Shown one piece after another: positions 1 through 3,927 of a stretch of DNA of 5,461 bases (its first letter is position 1; every line of letters begins with the position of its first letter). This DNA is from JBPCOB01 sp051000715 (GTDB lineage: Bacteria > Actinomycetota > Actinomycetes > JALYNC01). The notes under the pieces are model-generated. The model saw nothing but the letters and a program-made list of their open reading frames with translations. It made no database searches and was not told the DNA's origin. The DNA is taken from positions 1-5,461 of the forward strand of contig JBPCOB010000168.1 of the NCBI GenBank assembly GCA_051000715.1, in the 5' to 3' direction. Both the position numbers and the translations under genes were made by a program.

Positions 1-196
1 TGTGGCGCTGGTAGCGGATGCGGTTGACGTGCCCGCCGAGCCGTCGGCTGTCTGGGTGGTCGGTGGCCCACTGCTGCCGTGCCGCGCTCCACTCCGCTAT
101 CGATGCGGCGAGGTCGTCGGGGTGCCAGTCGTCGAGGCGGAGGTCGAGCAGGGCGTCAGGGCAGGGCGTGTCGTCGCGGGGTGTGCGGCGCCTCAT
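1..196 (-). CDS. Partial hypothetical protein, N-terminal 65 residues, coupled to the terminase-like gene
   Basis: An open frame starts at ATG 196-194 and runs off the left edge, so only about 65 residues are visible and the C-terminus is missing. The start overlaps the stop of the upstream terminase-like gene by four bases (ATGA at 196-193), which suggests translational coupling; no separate Shine-Dalgarno is seen. The visible part begins with a basic stretch (MRRRTPRDD), then an acidic, Trp-containing region (LDDWHPDDLAASIAEW), and ends with a more basic segment (GGHVNRIRYQRH). Third codon positions are strongly G/C, as in its neighbours. I do not recognise the family. Its place directly after a small terminase gene fits a phage packaging or head gene, or an HNH-type nuclease, but no catalytic motif is visible in this fragment. 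That it is a real gene is fairly secure; its function is unknown. Confidence 0.6.
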   Translation of the reverse strand, partial: MRRRTPRDDTPCPDALLDLRLDDWHPDDLAASIAEWSAARQQWATDHPDSRRLGGHVNRIRYQRH

Positions 197-534
197 GCGG
201 AGCGCAGCCCGTATGCACCGCGGGCAGCACCGCGGCGTTGGGGCCGTCCGTCTGTCTCGTCGCCGAGCGGGACGCGCAGGGTGGCGAGGAGCCGGGACAG
301 GACGATCCTTTGCATGCGGGCCTCGACGAGGGCCGGGTTGGCCCGGCCTTCGATGAGTGGCCCCTGCTTGTCGACCAGGGCGGCCAGGTCCTCCAACGTG
401 TCGATGGTGCGCACCACCTGCGTGAGTAGGGACAGCTCGTGCGGGTCTAGCTCGTAGTCGGCCACAATGGCCCGCCAGACGCGGGCGCCAGCTGGGCGGA
501 CACCGGGCGGGACCCGGGGTGCGGTAGCAGTCAT
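193..534 (-). CDS. Putative phage terminase small subunit (113 aa)
   Basis: This likely encodes the DNA-recognition subunit of a phage packaging terminase, which in phages selects viral DNA and recruits the large ATPase/nuclease subunit. What I see: a Pro/Arg-rich N-terminus (about 1-18); a helical region with VWRAIVADYELDPHELSLL (19-37) followed by an Arg/Thr/Asp helix (about 41-55); then a segment with PLIEGRANPALVEARMQRIVLSRLLATLRVP (59-89) and a basic tail. Small terminase-like proteins of actinobacterial prophages typically have W/R..V...Y.L.P.E...L, then a short loop with a Gly and NP.L.E.R, then a final R..LARLLA.L.LP helix; this protein follows that order and size. The ATG at 534 has a strong Shine-Dalgarno, GGAGG four bases upstream. 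The next gene overlaps its stop by four bases. The assignment rests on remembered family pattern, not a search. A large terminase is not visible and would lie to the left if present. Confidence 0.65.
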   Translation of the reverse strand: MTATAPRVPPGVRPAGARVWRAIVADYELDPHELSLLTQVVRTIDTLEDLAALVDKQGPLIEGRANPALVEARMQRIVLSRLLATLRVPLGDETDGRPQRRGAARGAYGLRSA

Positions 535-646
535 GTTCCCTCCAAGTGGGATGGTGCGCCGGCCGGGCGCTGGCAGCGGCCATGGTGTGCGGCCATACCT
601 CCCGCTGTTTCTTGGGCGGGCGGGCTTGACGCCCGGCCGGACGTGG
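535..646. other. 112-bp gap before the terminase-like gene, with a GC-rich inverted repeat
   Basis: This is the gap between the 209-residue helical protein gene (stop at 647-649) and the terminase-like gene (start 534). It holds a perfect 6-bp inverted repeat, CGGGCG at 617-622 and CGCCCG at 630-635, with a 7-base loop. On the minus-strand transcript the hairpin is followed by CCCAAGAAAC rather than a U-run, so it is at best a weak terminator. A direct repeat GGCCAT (579-584 and 592-597) also lies in the gap. The last bases carry the Shine-Dalgarno of the terminase-like gene. A packaging site is often found near a small terminase gene, but nothing here proves one. Confidence 0.3.
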
Positions 647-1276
647 TCAGCCGACCTCGGGGTATGCCTCGGTGAGCGCCATGACCTGGTCGGGCCGTAG
701 ACCGCGCAGCTCGTCAGGCTCCGGTAGCGCGAAGGCCAGCAGGTGACCGATCTGCGGAGTGCGGGGCGCAGCGTCTAGCAAGGCGCTTATCGCCTCGTCG
801 GCGTGCGGGCGGGTGGCAAGGTACGAGTTGAGCGGCTCCTGCCATGACGTGTCGACCTGCCGCTGTGTGAAGGCCCGCTGGGCGATGGCCCTGGCGAGCA
901 ACTCATCCCCGGTCGCCTCGGCCCGATTCAACATCTCCTCGGCTTCCCTCACGGTTTCCAGCCCGGCGACCCGGTCCATTGCGTCGCGATAGCCGACCGC
1001 CAGGGTGGCCCGGTCGACGGCATGGTCGGCGATGTCGTCGATGCCGAACGCCTTAGCGGTGAGCCGGCGCTGCTCGGCGGCGGACTGCTGGGCGGCACTA
1101 GCCTGCAGGTCGGCCATCTGCCGTTGTGACGTCTGGTGGACGCGCGCAACGGCGGCGCGGATTACCTCCGGCTTGATTCTGGTTTGCTGCCGAATTTTGG
1201 AGATCCGGGTGTCGGCGTCCTGCCGGATCTGCTCGGCGGCGGCCATCGCCTGGTCGCTTGGCTTCGTGTACGGCAT
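647..1276 (-). CDS. Hypothetical helical/coiled-coil protein (209 aa), element gene
   Basis: I do not recognise this protein with confidence. The ATG at 1276 has a good Shine-Dalgarno (AAGGAG, nine bases after the GGAG core), and the upstream gene ends only one base before it, so the two are probably co-translated. The protein is soluble, without signal peptide or membrane segment, and rich in Ala, Gln, Arg and Glu. Residues about 9-80 look like long helices with coiled-coil character (AAAEQIRQDADTRISKIRQQ, then RVHQTSQRQMADLQASAAQQ). A central region (about 90-135) has AMDRVAGLETVREAEEMLNR and GDELLARAIAQRA, suggesting paired helices, and the C-terminal third carries Pro-containing loops. 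It lies between a replication-type block and a small terminase gene, so a structural, scaffold-like or packaging-accessory role is possible, but this is only inference from position and helix content. Confidence 0.75.
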   Translation of the reverse strand: MPYTKPSDQAMAAAEQIRQDADTRISKIRQQTRIKPEVIRAAVARVHQTSQRQMADLQASAAQQSAAEQRRLTAKAFGIDDIADHAVDRATLAVGYRDAMDRVAGLETVREAEEMLNRAEATGDELLARAIAQRAFTQRQVDTSWQEPLNSYLATRPHADEAISALLDAAPRTPQIGHLLAFALPEPDELRGLRPDQVMALTEAYPEVG

Positions 1277-1277
1277 A

Positions 1278-1535
1278 TCAGTGCTCTCCTTGATCGTCGG
1301 GGTTGAACGGCAGAGTGTCGGTCAGGGCATAGCGCAGGTCGAGAATGTGAAGCTCGCGGACCATTTCCGCATGGGTCAGGCCGGGGTCAGCGGGGGCATC
1401 GGCCAGGGTTTGGGCAAGCTGCTGGACGCGGGCTTGCCGGCCCGTCAGCTCTGCGGCCACAGCATCGGCGAGGGTGACGGGGCGGGCGGTGCCGGTCATT
1501 GCGGACCGCCCGGCCCGGGTCAGGGGGTTACTCAT
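1278..1535 (-). CDS. Hypothetical small helical protein (85 aa)
   Basis: This small gene of unknown function lies directly before the 209-residue helical protein. The frame is open upstream to an ATG at 1613, but I place the start at ATG 1535, where the protein begins MSNPLTRAG. The upstream 26 codons overlap a Cys-rich frame with better coding character, and that frame ends at TAA 1530-1528 inside GATGAGTAA, giving an ATG/TAA overlap typical of coupled genes. A further candidate start is ATG 1499 (MTGTARPVTLADAVA), with a weak GGGCGG upstream. The protein has two predicted helices (VTLADAVAAELTGRQARVQQLAQTLADA and THAEMVRELHILDLRYALTDTL) and an acidic end. There is no signal peptide, membrane segment or recognised motif. 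Its stop lies one base from the next start, so it belongs to the same transcription unit. Confidence 0.6.
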   Translation of the reverse strand: MSNPLTRAGRSAMTGTARPVTLADAVAAELTGRQARVQQLAQTLADAPADPGLTHAEMVRELHILDLRYALTDTLPFNPDDQGEH

Positions 1536-1674
1536 CGGTGACGCCGGCCGCGGGTGAATGGGTCGGCGGTAGCGTCGGCCGGAAACGGTTTGGCAGGCGC
1601 CCGTTCTGCTCATGCGGGCAGCAGTACCGACAGCGGCACCCGGTGGACGCCGCGTCCTCCACGGTCGTGTCCAT
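1528..1674 (-). CDS. Possible small Cys-rich protein (48 aa), perhaps the 3' part of a broken gene
   Basis: The frame from ATG 1674 to TAA 1530-1528 encodes 48 residues beginning MDTTVEDAASTG, followed by a compact CRCRYCCPHE cluster (Cys13, Cys15, Cys18, Cys19, His21) that could bind zinc. A Pro-rich tail ends in TDE. Third codon positions are almost all G or C, better than in the overlapping frames, and the stop overlaps the start of the next gene by eight bases, as expected of a real gene in this block. No Shine-Dalgarno precedes ATG 1674. The same frame continues upstream, with equally good codon bias, through one TGA at 1710-1708 to an ATG at 1770. The true gene may therefore be about 80 residues and interrupted, either by decay or by a sequence error. 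Function unknown. Confidence 0.4.
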   Translation of the reverse strand: MDTTVEDAASTGCRCRYCCPHEQNGRLPNRFRPTLPPTHSPAAGVTDE

Positions 1675-1707
1675 CAGCCACGGCCAGGCCCGGCCGGTCC
1701 TGGTAGA

Positions 1708-1770
1708 TCACCCAGGCCAGCCAAAGTCCCGCGCCCAGTTGAACGCAGTCCACCGGTTCCCCCCGGTCAT
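1708..1770 (-). pseudogene. Possible 5' part of the small Cys-rich gene, cut by an in-frame TGA
   Basis: An ATG at 1770 opens 20 codons reading MTGGNRWTAFNWARDFGWPG, then meets TGA at 1710-1708. After this stop the same frame runs openly into the Cys-rich ORF. The Trp/Phe-rich composition and G/C third positions resemble coding sequence. The TGA sits in GGGTGATC, so a new GTG start (1711-1709) or an indel into another frame (reading VIYQDRPGLAVAD) are also possible. An alternative start at ATG 1780 overlaps the stop of the winged-helix gene and gives a 56-residue ORF in that second frame. I cannot tell a broken gene from two tiny ORFs or a base-calling error. Confidence 0.25.
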
Positions 1771-1776
1771 GTGCGG

Positions 1777-2406
1777 TCATCGCGACCACGCCGGCTGCTC
1801 GTAAGTCGAGATTCGAACGCGAGCACCGTCTGACTTCCTGTAGTTGCCGCCTGCGACTTGTTGGATCGGGACTGAACGGCGCACCGAGAGGAGAGGGTCT
1901 CCTGTCTCCTCGTTGGTGCGGTCTGTTGGTGGTCCGGCAGGACCGCGACCGGCATCGTGGTCGTCTCGTTGTTCGCGGTTGCTGTTACAGGCGACGTGCT
2001 CGCTCCGCTCACGCTCTCTCTTTATTAGCTCGCCACTAGGTGGCGCACAACTCTGCGGAGTTGCACACGAGTGGATGGCGCACAACTCCACTAGTTGTGC
2101 GCCATAAGTGGCGCACAACTCGTCAGCCGGGATCGACGCCCGGTACACCCCGTTCCTGCCATTCCCGCCAGCGATGACGTGGTCTAGCCAGCCCGCGGCA
2201 ACCGCTCTGGACACGTGCCTGTCAAGGGTGCGGGCCGGCACCCCCGCCGCGTCGGCCAGCCTGAGCCGCTGCTTGTCCAAGATGCCGTCAGGTGTCATCA
2301 GCGGGGCAAGGCACAGCAGGGTGCCCCGGACGACGCGCAACTCGGCCGGGAATGCAGCCGACGCGACGGCGTCCCGCCACGGCACCCGGCGCACCCGGCG
2401 GCTCAC
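1777..2406 (-). CDS. Winged-helix DNA-binding protein, putative replication initiator with embedded iterons (209 aa)
   Basis: Residues about 5-92 form a helix-turn-helix/winged-helix domain: a PWRDAVASAAFPAELRVV lead helix, a recognition-type HTH (LRLADAAGVPARTLDRHV, 48-65), a helix RAVAAGWLDHV, and a Gly-rich wing ending GVYRASIP. This order is usual in phage and plasmid initiators and in some regulators. Residues about 96-124 are encoded by repeated DNA (see the iteron entries) and give a Cys/Ala/Pro-rich linker. The C-terminal 80 residues are polar and probably disordered (KRERERSEHV, NSNREQRDDHD), with less G/C-biased codons than the neighbours. The GTG start at 2406 overlaps the previous stop by four bases (GTGA). 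The layout of DNA-binding domain, repeats inside the gene and an A/T-richer tract parallels lambda O with its internal origin. I infer an origin-binding initiator; an autoregulator is the alternative. No helicase or primase motif is present. Confidence 0.65.
   Translation of the reverse strand: MSRRVRRVPWRDAVASAAFPAELRVVRGTLLCLAPLMTPDGILDKQRLRLADAAGVPARTLDRHVSRAVAAGWLDHVIAGGNGRNGVYRASIPADELCATYGAQLVELCAIHSCATPQSCAPPSGELIKRERERSEHVACNSNREQRDDHDAGRGPAGPPTDRTNEETGDPLLSVRRSVPIQQVAGGNYRKSDGARVRISTYEQPAWSR
2011..2045. other. A/T-richer tract and short dyad beside the iterons, candidate origin unwinding region
   Basis: Positions 2011-2030 are 12 of 20 A/T, including TTTATTAG, which stands out against the GC-rich surroundings. 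They abut a perfect 6-bp dyad, CGCCAC at 2031-2036 and GTGGCG at 2040-2045 with a 3-base centre, which leads into the leftmost iteron. Iteron origins commonly place an A/T-rich unwinding element beside the binding sites. Here the tract is short, so the role is only a suggestion. Confidence 0.35.
2041..2121 (-). repeat. Iteron cluster: four copies of GAGTTGTGCGCCA inside the winged-helix gene
   Basis: In coding (minus) orientation the 13-mer GAGTTGTGCGCCA occurs exactly at 2121-2109, 2088-2076 and 2053-2041. A fourth copy, inverted and matching 12 bases, lies at 2093-2104. The inverted copy makes two perfect 12-bp dyads: with 2076-2087 (5-base spacer CCACT) and with 2109-2120 (4-base spacer TAAG). 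Between the two leftmost copies, CAACTC (2048-2053) and GAGTTG (2058-2063) form a further 6-bp dyad. Start-to-start spacing of the copies is 35, 17 and 16 bases. This density in about 80 bases of coding DNA is unlikely by chance and looks like an array of protein-binding sites. The likely ligand is the product of the same gene. An mRNA-level hairpin is an alternative. Confidence 0.75.
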
Positions 2407-2780
2407 CGGTCCACGTCCACGACGATGGTGGGCCGCCGGTCAGCGTGCTCGGCCAGGGCCAGGACGTCGCTGGCACGGTCCACCGGGCACATCCACTGCC
2501 GGCGCAGGTGGTCCCACTGCCGCGGTGAACCGGTCCGGTCGAGCAGTCCGACCACGCCGGCGCCGGTAAGCCATGCGGTGCGCCGGCCGACCTCCACAGT
2601 CAGCGTCCGGCGGGTTAGCGCGGCGAGGGGGTCCCGGTCGACCAGCTCGTCGCCGGTGGGCCGATCCACGTAGGGGGGGAGCCGGCGGGCGGCGTCAGCA
2701 CGCCGGGCGGCAGCGTTCGCGTTCCGACGCCATCCCGGGTCGTCGTCCAGGTCGAGGAACGACCTCTGCCGGGCGGTCAC
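2403..2780 (-). CDS. Hypothetical protein (125 aa), element operon
   Basis: This is a co-transcribed gene of unknown function. Its GTG start at 2780 overlaps the stop of the 133-residue gene by four bases (GTGA), and its own stop overlaps the GTG start of the winged-helix gene in the same way, so translation of all three is probably coupled. The N-terminal third (about 1-45) is strongly charged with many Arg and Asp (FLDLDDDPGWRRNANAAARR). Residues about 55-125 look like a small globular domain with beta strands (LTVEVGRRTAWLTGAGVVGLL), a QWDHLRRQWMCPVDRASDVLALAEH segment and a final strand TIVVDVDR. The W..P..RA.DVLA.AE pattern recalls small unassigned domains in actinophage proteins, but this is a weak memory, not a family call. 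There is no signal peptide or membrane segment. Its position just before a putative replication initiator suggests a DNA-metabolism or regulatory accessory. Confidence 0.75.
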   Translation of the reverse strand: MTARQRSFLDLDDDPGWRRNANAAARRADAARRLPPYVDRPTGDELVDRDPLAALTRRTLTVEVGRRTAWLTGAGVVGLLDRTGSPRQWDHLRRQWMCPVDRASDVLALAEHADRRPTIVVDVDR

Positions 2781-3178
2781 GACGCCACCGACCGTCCGCG
2801 CCAGAGCCGGACGGCGCTGCAGGCGGTCGACGGACGCCGGGACGGTCCATAGCCGACCGGGACGATCACCCCGGCGCGGGCCGCCGCCAGCAGACGCGGA
2901 CCCCAGCGGTTCGGATGATCGGGGTCCGGGACACCCATGTCCTGCAGGTCCGCGGCCTGGAACACGACCCCGCGGGCTGCCAGTTCGGCGATCCCACGGT
3001 CGCAGCAGTCACGCCACCATGAGTCTGTGCCGGCCTCAGCCCTGGCGATCCCTTCCTCGCGGGCGGCCTCGCCGAGGGTGGGTTGCTCCCAGGCTTTCCG
3101 CACTTGATTCGGTATGCTGTCGGTGGCTGTGGCGGCCGTGGTGGCGGTGGCGGCCTTCGGGCCGCGCCCCCCATTCAT
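2777..3178 (-). CDS. Hypothetical phage-type protein (133 aa), possible winged-helix fold
   Basis: The ATG at 3178 overlaps the stop of the 70-residue gene (ATGA), which fixes this start. The N-terminus is Ala/Thr-rich and low in complexity (about 8-20). Residues 32-128 hold a conserved-looking core: EEGIARAEAGTDSWWRDC, then RGIAELAARGVVFQAADLQDM, then HPNRWGPRLLAAARAGVIVP and a basic end with VGYGPSRRPS and VRLWRGR. The series of a helix with paired Trp, a helix before VVF.A.D, P..WG..L.AA..AG.I and a terminal VRLWRG strand is, as I recall it, a common small protein of actinobacterial phages and prophages, usually near excision and replication genes; the last part looks like a winged helix. 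Its function is not established. In phiRv1 the gene after the excision factor has about the same length (132 aa by memory), so this may be its positional counterpart. Confidence 0.75.
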   Translation of the reverse strand: MNGGRGPKAATATTAATATDSIPNQVRKAWEQPTLGEAAREEGIARAEAGTDSWWRDCCDRGIAELAARGVVFQAADLQDMGVPDPDHPNRWGPRLLAAARAGVIVPVGYGPSRRPSTACSAVRLWRGRSVAS

Positions 3179-3387
3179 GCGGCACCGGGCCGGAGCAGGG
3201 CGGCGAGGCGGGTTTGCTGCTCGGCGGTCAACGGTGGTGCGGCGGCGACCACCCTCTCGATGTAGCAGGCGATCCGCTCGGCCGCGAGGTCACGCCGGCT
3301 CTCGGCGATCGCTTCGGGCTTCCCTGCCTTGGCAGCACCACCGGCGCGCGCAGACAGATACCGCATGGTCGGACTTTTCGCGGGCAT
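3175..3387 (-). CDS. Putative recombination directionality (excision) factor, phiRv1 RDF-like (70 aa)
   Basis: This small basic protein probably switches the serine integrase from integration to excision. It starts at ATG 3387 with a clear Shine-Dalgarno (GGAAGG, six bases upstream) and is the first gene after a probable promoter. Visible features are a basic N-terminus (MPAKSPTMRYLSARAGGAAK), a helix with RRDLAAERIACYIERVVA (32-49), then AAPPLTAEQQTRLAALLRP (49-67). From memory the 73-residue phiRv1 excision factor (Rv1584c) has the same plan: a D-L-x-A-A-x-I-x-D-Y-L helix followed by AAAPPLT.EQ.TRLA.LLRP. That recalled similarity, the matching length, and the place in the gene order int, unknown, small protein, about 133 aa support the call. 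Similar small proteins occur in many actinobacterial elements without a proven role, so the functional label is inference. The protein has no classical excisionase winged helix, as expected of RDFs used by serine integrases. Confidence 0.6.
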   Translation of the reverse strand: MPAKSPTMRYLSARAGGAAKAGKPEAIAESRRDLAAERIACYIERVVAAAPPLTAEQQTRLAALLRPGAA

Positions 3388-3436
3388 GCGAGACCTTCCG
3401 GTCCCCGGATGCCCTTACTCAGTCCGGTTAGCCATA

Positions 3437-3465
3437 TCCATGGCGGGCGACACTTGTGGTGTCAA
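3437..3465 (-). promoter_or_regulatory. Probable promoter with operator-like inverted repeat before the 70-aa gene
   Basis: The minus strand has a perfect TTGACA (3465-3460). A fair -10 candidate, ATGGAT at 3441-3436, follows after 18 bases; it is a poor match to TATAAT, so the exact -10 is uncertain. An inverted repeat GACAC-5-GTGTC spans 3449-3463 and covers most of the -35 box, which suggests repressor control. It would drive the excision-factor, 133-aa, 125-aa and winged-helix genes. This is the only sizeable non-coding gap between the integrase pair and the rest of the block. Confidence 0.5.
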
Positions 3466-3486
3466 TGATAGCGGGCCGGGTGCGGT

Positions 3487-3927
3487 CTAGGACGGCACGA
3501 CACGCCGAACAGGTTGGCCGGGGATAGTGCCCTCGACGGCCGCGAACAGGTCCGGGACAGGCACCATCTCGCTCACATGATCGCAGGCAAGGGGCAGCCC
3601 GGCCGATGGCCCCCAGCCCACCAGCTCGTCGAGGACGACTACGCGGGCATTCCAGTGACGGTCACCATCGCTGGTCCGCGCCGCGCGCGCACTCGGGACG
3701 CTGTCTCGCTCGTTGCGCAGCCTGGACAGCTTGTACCCGGGCAGGTACACCAGCCGGGCGCCGGGGGCCTGCCAGCAGAACAGCAGCAGGCACCGTTTCA
3801 ACCGACACCGGTACTCGGCCAGCTCGACGCGCCGCAGGGTCGCAGGGTCTGCGGCCTCGTAGGCGGCGAGCAGCAGCGCGGACTGTTGCAGTCTCGCGGA
3901 GAGCACCCCGCCGAGGTCGTCGCTCAC
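3487..3927 (-). CDS. Hypothetical protein (146 aa) translationally coupled to the integrase
   Basis: I do not recognise this protein. Its GTG start (3927) overlaps the integrase stop by four bases (GTGA), with a Shine-Dalgarno-like AAGGCGGG just upstream, so it is made together with the integrase. The N-terminal half is mostly helical and basic (LSARLQQSALLLAAYEAADP, then VELAEYRCRLKRCLLLFCW, 35-52, with Cys41, Cys46 and Cys51). A middle segment reads LVYLPGYKLSRLRNERDSVP (59-78). The C-terminal half has HWNARVVVLDELVGW (91-105) and CDHVSEMVPVPDLF (115-128), which look like beta strands with turns. There is no signal peptide; the LLLFCW stretch is too short for a reliable membrane helix. In phiRv1 a gene of unknown function also sits between the integrase and the excision factor, but I see no clear sequence likeness. 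A role with the integrase is suggested only by the coupling. Confidence 0.75.
   Translation of the reverse strand: MSDDLGGVLSARLQQSALLLAAYEAADPATLRRVELAEYRCRLKRCLLLFCWQAPGARLVYLPGYKLSRLRNERDSVPSARAARTSDGDRHWNARVVVLDELVGWGPSAGLPLACDHVSEMVPVPDLFAAVEGTIPGQPVRRVVPS

Noticed and set aside
617..635. GC hairpin as a rho-independent terminator
   Set aside because: No T-run follows the hairpin on either strand, so it was kept only as part of the gap description.
1536..1613. 26-codon N-terminal extension of the 85-aa protein up to ATG 1613
   Set aside because: No Shine-Dalgarno, and it overlaps the better-coding Cys-rich frame whose stop sits on ATG 1535.
2041..2121. CRISPR array as an explanation of the repeats
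   Set aside because: Repeats are only 12-13 bp, one is inverted, spacing is uneven, and the array lies inside an open reading frame.
2108..2569. Plus-strand open frames across the winged-helix and 125-aa genes
   Set aside because: Antisense to a chain of genes joined by four-base overlaps; the translation is Arg/Ala/Pro-rich without motifs.
3415..3441. Mini-ORF MDMANRTE before the 70-aa gene, as a possible leader peptide
   Set aside because: Only eight codons, no ribosome-binding site, and it coincides with the likely -10 region of the promoter.
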